A stretch of DNA of 64,000 nucleotides from Tridacna crocea (Eukaryota > Mollusca > Bivalvia > Cardiida > Cardiidae). The notes under the pieces were generated by a model. The model saw only the letters and a list, made by a program, of their open reading frames with translations, did not search any database and was not told where the DNA came from. The stretch is taken from the NCBI GenBank assembly GCA_943736015.1, contig OX031060.1, positions 10,429,501 to 10,493,500 of the forward strand, written 5' to 3'. How positions within the stretch are numbered: position 1 is the first letter of the stretch; every line of letters begins with the position of its first letter. Shown piece by piece: positions 1-10,300 of this stretch. The position numbers and the translations under genes were made by a program.

Positions 1-442
1 GCTACCCATAGACTTTCTGAAATATGTGCCAGTGGAGAAAGCCCAGGGTCTGTTTTCACCTACCATTTTTCAGAACAGTCTTGATCTTAGTTTGCAAGAT
101 TTTCAACATTTGACAGCATCACAACCTAAAGGACTTTCAAATGCCCTTAGGGAATGAAACGTTTCAGAAAATGTCTTTAGTCTAATTGGTCAATAAAATG
201 TACATCTTGATAAAATCGACAGAACGTAGGGTCTGAAGCTTTGCTACTGGAAAAATCACGATGGACTTGAGAGGGTACAGTGTACAATAAATATCTGAAT
301 ATGAAAAAGATCACCATAGCTTCTCATAATTGAGGCTATCTGAAGGTTGCTCAGATGTTATTTTTGTGATTGTGTCTCTGCACCCCTTCATGGCAGCCAT
401 TCTTAATACCATCTTGAAATTTCAAAATCTTACCAGTCATCT

Positions 443-669
443 TTAACTCTTTACCAAACAACAGAATTTTTAGACTGGTCCAAATTGAAACCGCTAGCAG
501 ACAAAATAAAAGTAACTCAAAAATCAAAATTTGTTTCTATTAATGTAGAAATCATTATGGGAAAAGGAGGAAATGTTGGTTATCAGCATTTTCTCCTTTT
601 CCCACAATGTTTTCAAAAGGCTTCTATCTCAGGGTTGTTGAAAGTCAGGATTGTGTGGTAAAGGTTTAA
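443..669 (-). mobile_element. TTAA hairpin MITE
   Basis: Bounded by TTAA at 443 and 666. Long arm is altered (ACCGCTAGCAGAC for the usual AGCATTTGCAGAC); hairpin ~550-617 largely intact. Confidence 0.82.
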
Positions 670-1020
670 GTACATTCTGGAACTAAAGCTGTTTGAGAGG
701 TTATCACCTAAATTTCTGCAGCATCAAGGTTAATCAGAGAGAACTTATCATGATGGAAATTTGTCTGAACTTGCATTATCAAAAAAGGCTTGATAAAAAA
801 AAATAACTGTGTCTAGGGTTTTCCTACCTTACCTAGAAAATGCAGCTGACCTTTAACTTTCTTTCTTCATGAATGAAAAAGAAAATATATCCATCGGGTA
901 TGATTTCATTATTATGTTCCATATAATAAATTTTTTGAAAAAAAAAAAAATCCCTACCTACAGTCCATGTATCTCAGACTGAAACCCTACACAGATATTA
1001 TTTTTTAGGTCTAATTTGAA

Positions 1021-1110
1021 TTTGTTTTGCAATAGTAGGTCTATCATATGGAAAATTCAAACCTTTTTGTTTTGTAATAGTAGGTCTATCATATGGAAAA
1101 TTCAAACCTT
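1021..1110. repeat. 45-bp tandem duplication
   Basis: Two adjacent units (1021-1065, 1066-1110) containing AATAGTAGGTCTATCATATG, differing at one position seen (GCAATAG versus GTAATAG). Confidence 0.85.
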
Positions 1111-1798
1111 TTGGAAGAGTACTTATTAAGGATTTAATGAAAATGATACGGGGCAGTTAGGCAATACGACAAATATAAACATTGCTTATCAATCATTATT
1201 TATCCATGTTTTTAAAAGCATGAACACAAGATTCATTGAAATGGTTGTTAACCCACAGGTGCCAAGAGTGACTCACAGATCTTCTGCAGAATGTACAGTC
1301 TGACTCTTTGATCTACACTGTCTGATAAGGAAATATTATACCCATAAATATAAGTTTTTTCTACAGTACAAAAAAATTTCATTTTAGTTATTAACAGGAT
1401 AAGGGTTAAGATTGTAGAATATAATAAATTTAATGTTGCTTGCAGAAATTGTTTTGTAAAAATATTAAATCATAGTGTGTCAGCCATTAATTTTGAACAA
1501 CAGATTAATTGCTAGACAAGACAACAGGAATTCAGACTTATCTGTTATAAATGCGTATGCAGATGACAAATTTAAGATAGTTAAGTGATAGCTTTTATTT
1601 TTGAAAGGGTGTAAAATGTAAAAGGAGAAGAAAATGTGGGTTATCAGCTAAGGATTGTTTAGTAGCAGGCTTTCAGTTTGGACAAGTGTAAAAATTTCAT
1701 TGTTTTGTAAAGAGTATCACACAAAAGTTTTCATATGACTAGGCTGAATGTCACATAAGCAATTACGGATTATTAGGGCTAATATTCATATCAGTGTC

Positions 1799-1962
1799 GG
1801 AGCTCCAGATAAGAAGGAGTGATGTTAGTCTTAATCATGATGTTGTGGGTACTCATTAGAATTGTCTCAATTCTAATGAGTATCTACAACATGGGGTTTA
1901 GTTGAGAATAATGAATATTTTCAATTTTGAAATCAAAATCACTCCCTCTATATGGAGCTCTG
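1799..1962. mobile_element. GAGCTCC-ended hairpin element, copy 1
   Basis: Begins GGAGCTCCAGATAAG and ends near TATGGAGCTCTG. The centre is an inverted repeat, TTGTGGGTACTCATTAGAAT against ATTCTAATGAGTATCTACAA. Same family as 2687-2870. Confidence 0.75.
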
Positions 1963-2128
1963 AAATATGCAATAAGTCCAGTTAAAAATATATCTTTACA
2001 GCAGGAGAGAAAATGTGTTAAAACTTTTGAGTGTGTAGAATGGTTCAGATGTTGGTCATCTGTGTAAACATAGATTATTGATAAATATAGTACACAGGGT
2101 AAAGACAATCAAGGCAATTGTCTTCGAT

Positions 2129-2328
2129 TTAACCCTTTCCCAAACAAGCCCTGGTTTTTACATGTCTGCAGTAAAAGTCTTTGAAAACACTGTGGGAAAA
2201 GGAGAAAACAAGCAATTTCTCCTTTTCCCACAGTGTTTTCTACCCTTTTTGAGAACTTTCTGAAATTGTCGTCTGCAAACTCTTTCGGTTTGGAAGGGTC
2301 CAAAATTTGTTGTTTGGGAAAGGGTTAA
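2129..2328 (+). mobile_element. TTAA MITE, subfamily 2
   Basis: TTAA-bounded, 200 bp. Ends read CCCTTTCCCAAACAAGCCC and GTTTGGGAAAGGG. Long arm uses GCAAACTCTTTCGGTTTGG, the subfamily-2 variant. The hairpin tip is shortened, so the usual GCTCGTAACGAGC centre is missing. Confidence 0.83.
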
Positions 2329-2686
2329 AATGGGAAGCAACACATACTTCTTTTGATGACCCAAACAGTATGAAATTCCTTTTCTCTTGGTAGTAATCTG
2401 TGCCACCTTGCAACCACCAGGGGCATTTTTGTGCGTGGAGAATACAAAAATACTAATAATGAAAAATTAGTGTTATAGATTAAAGATGAAGTAGGCTTCA
2501 AAAACCTGGCTAAGAAGAAGTAATGATGTATGTTAAGATTTCCCAAAAAACTTGGGAAATAACAGGTTGACTCAGAAACTCTTTTATACCAGGATTTTTC
2601 TCAGGAGTTTCTTTGTATGGGGGTCATTTAATCTCCTTCAAATGAAGTTCAGAAGGCAAGTATCTAAATATTGAAGAGCATTTACA

Positions 2687-2870
2687 GAGCTCCAAATAAG
2701 AAGGAGTGATGGTATTCAAAATCCATTATTTTTCTTCCAAACCCTATGTTGTGGGTACTCATTAGAATTGTCTCGAGACAATTCTAATGAGTACCCACAA
2801 CAAAGGTTTAGTAGAGAATAAGTAATATTTTCAATTTTGAAATCAAAATCACTCCCTCTATCAGTATCTC
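2687..2870. mobile_element. GAGCTCC-ended hairpin element, copy 2
   Basis: Core 2742-2806 is a nearly perfect palindrome: CCTATGTTGTGGGTACTC, ATTAGAATTGTCTCGAG and their complements. Flanks GAGCTCCAAATAAGAAGGAG and AAATCAAAATCACTCCCTC match copy 1. Confidence 0.8.
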
Positions 2871-2984
2871 TATATTTAGAAAATTTAGGAGCCCAAATTC
2901 ACAGGAAAAGGGAGTTTAGTTTAAACATATTTATTTTACATCGATTGAGAAACAAGTTCTGACAACTTATACTAATCTCTCTCG

Positions 2985-3170
2985 ATTCTGCTTCCTGGGA
3001 ACTACACCAGTACTCGCGCCAAAAGTGTGGGCCAATTAAAAATCCCAAAGTTGACACCCGCTCCAGGGTATCGAACTCAGGACCTTTTGGTGACGAGGCC
3101 GACGCTCTACCTCACGACCACGGACACCACGAGTCTGGGGAACCCATCTTCGCGAGCCAAGGTTAAGATC
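2985..3170 (-). mobile_element. tRNA-derived SINE
   Basis: On the minus strand a box-A-like CGTGAGGTAGAGCG is followed by a box-B-like GAGTTCGATACCC, the layout of a tRNA-headed SINE. Family not identified. Confidence 0.6.
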
Positions 3171-3574
3171 ACTACGTAGATCTTACCTTGGCTGATTGAG
3201 CCCGATTTAGAGATTCCTGCCATGAGCCTTCTATTGGATGCTGGTTATTACCCACCTTTACATCATATTTCTGAAAGCCAATGAAATATCGTTTTACAGA
3301 CTGCTTACCAATACAATTATTCAACATGAAGCGATAAGCAGACATCCACGTGGGTTACCATGTTTACCTTCTATTCGTAAGGTCGCTACCTAATCCTATT
3401 TTTATCAACGATGAAATGCTACGAGCAATTTCATTCGTTGCAGTTAGAGCTGGCTGCATCCAATGAAAAAGCGTATTGGGTGAATGTAAAAATCAAGCTT
3501 GATCTGCCAAGGGTAGAGTAGTGTAGTGAATCGTCAGCCTTGCAAAGATGGGGAGAACCCTGTGTTACCAACAA

Positions 3575-3706
3575 CAAAAGTTTTGACTTGTTTCAAATCG
3601 AAAGCATCTGCAGACAACAAAATGAATTTTACTAGAAAATTGAAATTGGTTTTCATTAAAAGGAATAAGAAATCATTGTCGGAAAAGGAGAAAATGCTGG
3701 TAACCT
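3575..3706 (-). mobile_element. Half TTAA MITE (right hairpin arm lost)
   Basis: Contains the long arm (AAAGCATCTGCAGACAACAAA) and the left hairpin arm up to GCTGGTAACC; the sequence then leaves the family. Ends precisely near the hairpin tip. Confidence 0.75.
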
Positions 3707-3732
3707 GAGACAGAATTCCAGGCTTGTCCAAT

Positions 3733-3949
3733 TTAACCCATTACCACACAATCTCTACTTTTGATGCCCCTGAGAAAGAAGTCTATAGAAAATATTGTTG
3801 GAAAAGGAGAAAATGCTGGTAACCAGCATTTTCTTCTTTTCCAACAATGTTTTCTACCCTTCAAATTCTCAGTCACTTTTAATTATGTCATCTGCAAAAT
3901 GATTTCGATTTGGACAAACGTAAAATTTTATCGTTTGGTAGTGAGTTAA
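3733..3949 (+). mobile_element. TTAA hairpin MITE with paired arm change
   Basis: TTAA at 3733 and 3946. Hairpin arms read TTGTTGGAAAAG and CTTTTCCAACAA where the family has GTGGG/CCCAC: both arms carry the matching change. Confidence 0.85.
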
Positions 3950-4207
3950 AGCATTTTGCAATTTTTGTTCCATTATAAGGTATGCCTGAAACGGGGTAAA
4001 AAAAAATTGTGGGAAAAGGAAAAAATACTGGTAACCGGTATTTTCAGCTTTTTTTCACAGAATGGTCGAAAAGCAGAATTGTATGGTAAGGGGCTAAATA
4101 AGATTTTTGTTTGGACGGATGTCAGTGACGGCTGAAGCAGAACAAGATAAATGTGCACAATTTATAAATATCTAAATTTTGAAGGTTTATAACCAGGATA
4201 TAGACAT

Positions 4208-4434
4208 TTCACCCTTTACCACATGGCAAAATTTTAGACCTTTCCAAATTGAAAGCATTTGCAGTCGACAATTTCATAGTGGCTAGAATGTCACAATTTT
4301 CGTTGTCAGGGTAGAAAACTTTGTGGGAAAAGGAGAAAATGCTGGTTACCAGCATTTTCTCCTTTACCCACAATGTTTTCTAAAGGCTTCTTTCTCAGGG
4401 TTGTTAAAGTCAGGATGGTGTGATAAAGAGTTAA
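4208..4434 (-). mobile_element. TTAA hairpin MITE
   Basis: Left end TTCACCCTTTACC (TTAA decayed to TTCA), right end ...TGATAAAGAGTTAA. Hairpin ~4315-4383 nearly perfect around GGTTACC. Confidence 0.84.
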
Positions 4435-4748
4435 GTCATTGTGTTGCTTAGTAACAAAATAGATGAAATAAGATATTTACCAGTAGATGTCTAGATGTTT
4501 CATATTGTGTCTTTATTTATGGAAAAATGACGTTAAACTCATGTTGTTCCTGGTAGACAACTTTTCTTTTATTAACACTGAAAAGTGCAAATTTTGATAT
4601 TGCAGGATGATGGAAACATTATTATATCATGTCTCTTTCTTTAACACTTTTCCCAGGCAAAAAATTTTAGATGGATCTAAATTTAAGTTTTTACCAAAAT
4701 TTTAATTTTGCTAAGAAGAAAATACAATTTGTCAATTGTGAAAGCAAA

Positions 4749-4925
4749 ACATGTCCAAATTGACAGCTTTCGCAGACGGCAAATTGTATTTAACTGAAAT
4801 GATGATTTCTGTCTACTAAAATGAGGAAAAAAGAGAAAATGTTGGTTACCAGCATTGTCTTCTTTTTTCACAAGGTTTTCAAGAGAAAACTTCCTCAGGG
4901 TTGTTCAAACTTAAGATTGTATGCT
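4749..4925 (-). mobile_element. Decayed TTAA MITE
   Basis: Long-arm motif TTGACAGCTTTCGCAGACGG and hairpin GAGAAAATGTTGGTTACC with imperfect right arm. Outer ends unclear; a second, more decayed fragment lies at 4640-4745. Confidence 0.65.
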
Positions 4926-5004
4926 GCCTATTTTGACAATCCTATGGGTCTATAATTTTGATGTCTAATAAAAAGTTAGCAATATACAGGCAAACAGTTT
5001 CATT

Positions 5005-5300
5005 GTGTGGTATTTAACGGCATTTTCAGTATCATTTCAATCACATTGTATACCATTGTGGCCAGTGCACCTGTCCATGCTTTCCAGGATTGTCCTTTTC
5101 CCACTACTTCACACAAAATTCTTCCAAGGCTATTGTTTATATTCCCATATAAATACTGTTGAAAGCAAAGTCTTATGAACAAAGTCCATAACAAAGAAAC
5201 AAATTATCAAATGCATGGCAGAAAGACAGTAACCTTGCAGGATTTGAGCTCTAGTATGCCCAGACTAAAGGTCAATACTTAACCACTGAGCCAAAAAGAT
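5005..5300 (-). mobile_element. SINE with unrecognised central domain, copy 1
   Basis: Shares GGCCAGTGCACCTGTCCATG and the following region with 23717-24480, 41490-41735 and 57655-57955. The high-coordinate end has a tRNA-like head on the minus strand (box-A-like GGCTCAGTGGTTAAG near 5280-5290). Confidence 0.6.
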
Positions 5301-5619
5301 ATCTCCCTTTTGTTAGGTATTGTATTGAAATCCAGGCAAAGCCATGCACGAAAGAGTGGTCTCGCGTAACAAAAGACTATACTCAGCACTCTGAAGAAAT
5401 TGGCCGTGCTGAAGTGACCCCCGGGTTTCAAGTTCTGTACACAAAAAACATGGGCAAATTTGACAGATGTGAAGAATCTAGGTTCTTAAGCACAAATTAC
5501 ATATGAGACTTGCTCTGGCATAAGAAGGCTGGCTAAAAGCAGATCTCTGTGATCAATGATACCAAGCAAGCCATCAAATACTGGTACTATAGTAGCCAGT
5601 TCATATAACAATCAACTTA

Positions 5620-6123
5620 AGCAAGGCTGACACTCGCACGACTTTTGGCCACAATTCTGTCGTGGCAAGTCGTGCCATTTTGGGGCACTAACTGGGAGGC
5701 TCGTGTCTGCTTTGATATAAATTGTCTCTTTGCTGGCGATCTCTGGAGCAGTGTTCAGGAAGCCATATATATACCCCCGCACTGACGCGAGCGCCACTGT
5801 CGCGCATTAGTCGTGAACTATTCGTGAACTAGATGTGAGCTGTTCGTGAACTATTCGTGACAGTCAAGGCATGGCGCGCACTGGCACGCATCCTCCCGCA
5901 TCGTCCCGACGATTCACAAACAGTTTGCGCATAGTTCACGACCCGGTCGCGAAATTTTGTCGTGACCAAAATTTTTGAACATTTCAAAGTTTTTGTCCCG
6001 ACATGGCATGCAGTCATGATGTGTTTACACACACTTCATGCCAGTTTACGACTAGTTTGCGCACTGGCACGACTCGAGTCGTGCCAATGCGTGTCACAGA
6101 ATCGTGCAAGTGTCAGCCTTGCT
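5620..6123. mobile_element. 504-bp terminal-inverted-repeat element, TTA duplication
   Basis: Starts AGCAAGGCTGACACTCGC and ends with the complement AGTGTCAGCCTTGCT (one mismatch in about 22 bp). Direct TTA flanks at 5617-5619 and 6124-6126 fit a PIF/Harbinger-type target duplication. The interior is GC-richer and repeats TTCGTGAACTATTCGTGA-like words. No coding capacity recognised. Confidence 0.7.
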
Positions 6124-6289
6124 TTAATTATAGGTAGACTGGTGTTTGTACATACAGATGATTGACCAGTGGTAAAATTTTTGGCCCTGGTGAGCCTGCG
6201 CTAGACTGTGCAGGCAGACCGGGGCCAATACCTTTTGCAGATGCGTTAAGATCACAGTGAAGTCCAAATGGAAAAAACTGTGTCTAACG

Positions 6290-6561
6290 ATATATGGAGT
6301 GCAACACGCGAAAAGGGTCATTTGGACATTTGCGTAAAGTGTCGTCCCGGATTAGCCTGCGCAGTCCGCGCAGGCTAATCCGGGACGGCACTTTATGACT
6401 ACATTAGATTTTGTGCTACAGTCGACTTGCGTAACACAGAAAATCACATAAAATCGGAAAGTGTCGTTTCGGATTAGCCTGTACGGACTGCACACGCTGA
6501 TCAGAGACGACACTTTACGCAAATGTGCGAATGACCCTTTTCGCGTGTTGCACTCCATATA
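6290..6561. mobile_element. Foldback element with TATATGGAGTGCAACACG ends
   Basis: Inverted ends ATATGGAGTGCAACACGCG and its complement; inside, arms GCGTAAAGTGTCGT with an inner palindrome GATTAGCCTGCGCAGTCCGC GCAGGCTAATC. A related palindromic fragment (GGCCCTGGTGAGCCTGC) precedes it at 6180-6230. This word family is widespread in bivalve DNA from general knowledge. Confidence 0.78.
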
Positions 6562-7228
6562 AAAGTGCAGTCCATAAAAGTTCCAGTCAATGGCAGAAAA
6601 AAGAATTTGGAAACTAGAACAGATCCTACCATGTCACATTATCTGTTTGTTTACATAGATGATCGCGGATGACCTTTCGTCATGAATCTCCACAATGTCC
6701 ACCAAATAATGACGTAAATGCCATGTCTTCATTCAAGATGTTGATACAAAACTTTCATACACTGGCCAATACTTGATCATTTTGTGCCCATTCTAGGCTT
6801 GAAAAATCAAGTTTATCGATGTTATAAACAGAAACAATGACACAGGCTAAACATAGTTTATTTGTTTATCATCTATACAGGAAGAGTTTACTACATCTAA
6901 ATAAGCTCAAATATACAGGAAGGTTGTCTCTATAAGTGGCATCCCTGAATTTGATGGTCTTCTCCATGGATTTCACACACATATATCATGGCAACCAAAG
7001 CAGTAACTGACATGTTTGGGTTTTCTCCAATCTTATATTTTGTTTATTGTGATGGGTTATCTGATATATTTTCAAGATATAACAGTGAAAATTATACTTA
7101 TTTTTGGAATTTATTGGTGCTTTAAGCCTCCTTTTCACAGAACAGGGCTCATATAAAACTGGCTATAAAAGTACTAAACAAAAAATTTACCACCAAATCA
7201 AACAGAAACGCTTTGTTTTTCACTACAG

Positions 7229-7352
7229 CAATCGCCAAGTACAAGCCAACTGATGCCACAACAAATCCGTCACTCATCCTGGCTGCTGCCACTATGCCAC
7301 AGTATCAGGAACTTATAGACAAGGCCATCGAACATGCGAAAGCCAGTGGGGG
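7229..7352 (+). CDS. TALDO1: TALDO1 exon (first in window)
   Basis: Follows acceptor ...cactacag and ends before gtatgt. It begins with the last two bases of an Ala codon and encodes [19 protein letters not shown] and onward to KASGG, the conserved TTNPSLI strand of the transaldolase barrel. The upstream exon must end with one base of a split codon. No such exon was found in 1-7228. Confidence 0.95.
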
Positions 7353-10300
7353 GTATGTGCAAGTGCCATGATTTTGGCTTATCATCTTCATCTTAGCCCT
7401 ACAGTAGTCTTTAGCCCACTACCAAATGACAATATTTTAGACTTGTCCAAATTGAAAGCATTTGCAGACGACAAAATAAAAGTGACTGAAAATTAGAAAT
7501 TTGTTTTATGAAGGGTAGAAAACATTGTGGGAAAAGGAGAAAATGCTGGTTACCAGCATTTTCTCCTTTTCCCACAATGTTTTCTGAAGGCTTCTTTCTC
7601 AGGGTTATCAAAAGTAGGAATTGTGTGGTAATGGGTTACCAGAAAATGACAACTTTGAACTTTTACCAAACAGCAAAATTTAAGACTTGTCCAACTTGAG
7701 ATTATTTGCAGATAACAAAATAAACTTGTTTTGGGAACGGTAGAAAACATTGTAGGAAAAGGAGAAAATGCTGGCTACCAGCATTTTCTCCTTTTCCTAC
7801 ATTGTTTTCCGAAGGCTTCTAACATGGGGTCGTTAAAAGTTGGGATTGTGTGGTAAAGAGTTAACACCCTTTAGGAAAGAAGCCTTTTGAAAACATTGTT
7901 TTCTTCCCTATCAAGATTAAAAAAAACCCTAATCACACTGTTAAACCGTAAGCGGTTTCATACAAAAGTGTGATTAAAAATAAAATTCTCTTCATTCCTT
8001 AACCCATTACCAAATGACAATATTTTACACTAGTCCAAATTGAAAGCATTTGCAGACGACATAATAAAAGTGATTGAAAATTTGAAATTTGTTTTGTGAA
8101 GGGTAGAAAACATTGTGGGAAAAGAAGAAAATGCTGGTTACCAGCATTTTCTCCTTTTCTCACAATGTTTTCTAAAGGCTTCTTTCTCAGGGTGTCAGAA
8201 GTAGGGATTGTGGGGTAATGGGTTAAGTAATCTGTCCAACCTGGCTGCCTTCAGGGGCAGTATGTAGCATTAAGATACAACAATGATTATAGTAACATAA
8301 AATAATTATGAAATGGGCTAAAATATCTTGAAAATAAGTATAGAATCTGATGTTCCTTTGAAAGAAATCGTTTTGGGTAGATCTTCAGAAATCTGTAATA
8401 AATGAGAAAATTTTTGGTGTGGCTAAATTGTAGCATTTGCAGATAGAAATGAATTGAAAAGATTGTCATATATAAAACATTGTAGAGGCCGTATTGTCAG
8501 TCTAATTAATTAGGTCACAATGTTTGCGTTGATGACATCTAGCATCCTAGGAACCCAGATTTAGGCATTATGTTACTCTCCATGCATTACCCCTGAGAAA
8601 ATTGACTAGCAAAACGTCGTTTCCTATGAATATTCATATGGTCGGAAAGTACCCTAACAGCCAATCGAATCAATACATATTCATTCTTTCTTTTAAGGAT
8701 GGCAATTTCATTTCGTCAGTTACTGAAAATAGAAATGATGGTATATTTGTGATAAAAATAGTTCAAATTTTCTCAAAGAAAAACTGAGATTACCAATCAA
8801 AATGCTTTATGAATAATCAATGAGAACGAGGAAATGCCAGTCAAATAACCCAGGGTGCATTACAGTATGAATTGAAACTGGGTCAACGAGGATGGACATC
8901 TAGTAGAATTTGAAAATTGGCTACATGTCTCAAAAAGTAGGTCACTAGGCTAAATCTTTGAGAAGCCTTGTATGCATTCTCGATGCCAAATTTCAGCCCA
9001 ATAGTCATGAATCATAGTCAGAATGGCTGTCTTTATAAAATATGGTAAAACACCAGAATTGTCATGTCAGATCAAAAAGTAGGTTACATGAACAAATCCT
9101 AGAAAATCCTTGTATGCATACTTGAGGTCACATTTTTAGGATAATACACATGAAACTTGGTCAGAAAGTTTGTCTTAATGATAAATTGGACAAAATAGAA
9201 TTTGGTTCATGTTTGGTCTGAAAGAAGGTTACTGGGACAAATTTTAGAAAACCCTTGTGTGCAGTCTGTCGGCCTCATTTTCATTCTGAAACTCGTGAGA
9301 CATTGTCGGAATGTTTGTCTTGATGATATTTCTGACAAGTGTATCCAGTATGTCTTTTATGTTCTAAACCCATTACTACACAATCCCCACTTTTGACGAC
9401 CCTGAGAAAGAAGCTTTAAGAAAACATAGTGGGAAAAGGAGAAAATGCTGGTAACCAGCATTTTCTCCTTTACCCACGTTTTCTACCCTTCATGAAACAA
9501 ATTTCAAATTTTCAATCACTTTTATTTTGTCGTCTGCAAATGCTTTTGATTTGGACCAGCCAAAAATTTTGTCGTTTGGTAAGGAGTAACCCTTTACCTA
9601 ATGACAAATTTTAAACTTAATTAAACTTAAACTCTTTCAAACTGAAAGAGTTAGCAGACGACAGTATTATATTTGATAAAAATGGCAGAAAGGTCTCCAA
9701 TAGGACAGTAAACATTGTGGGAAAAGGATAAATTGCTCCTTAAAACCCATTTCTCCTTTTCCCACAGTGTTTTCCAAAGATTTGTATTGAAAACACATAA
9801 AAACACAGGTTTGTTTGGGACAGGATTAACTTATTACTAAGAAACATAGTTTTACATTTGTCCAAGTTGAAAGAAATTGTAAACAACGAATTAAATCTGA
9901 TTCAAATGATGAAATTTTCTTCAGAAAGGAAAGAAAACAATGAGAGAAAAAGAAAAAAAAGCTAGTTACTTACTGTTCTCGTTATCCTAAAATGTTTCCC
10001 AAAGCCCTAGTCCTAGTCCTATGAGTTGATAAAACTTTTGATTGTTTAGTAAACATTAACTCAATACCAAAGGACAATATTATAGACTTGTCCAAATTGA
10101 AAGCATTTGCAGACGACAAAATAAAAGTAAGTGAAAATTTGAAATTTTTCCACAGTGTTTTCTCAAGGCTTCTTTCTCAGGGGCATCAAAAGATTGTGTG
10201 GTAATGGGTTAATCAGGACCTGTATTCATCAACCATTCTGAATTTTGTCAGTGTGAAAGTAACATCACTTCTGATTGGCAAAACCATATGGTTTAGCCAA

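Larger units (their letters stand above)
1..7228. other. Left flank: repeats only, no exon found
   Basis: Searched for the first transaldolase exon (coding about 32 residues with a V-A-D-T-G-D motif, ending one base into a codon) and found none. The stretch is intron 1 or upstream flank, filled by the MITEs and SINEs listed. Nothing gene-like was seen in 700-1700 or 6570-7220. Confidence 0.6.

Noticed and set aside
1-7228. First exon of TALDO1
   Set aside because: Scanned for the conserved T-T-V-V-A-D-T-G-D segment followed by a donor in the right phase; none seen, so it is assumed to lie outside the window.
7411-7611. Many recurrent 60-140-residue reading frames with words like [15 protein letters not shown] and [18 protein letters not shown]
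   Set aside because: They look like a conserved protein family across the window, but they are translations of the TTAA MITE arms and hairpin in various frames and strands, interrupted by stops and without shared start sites.
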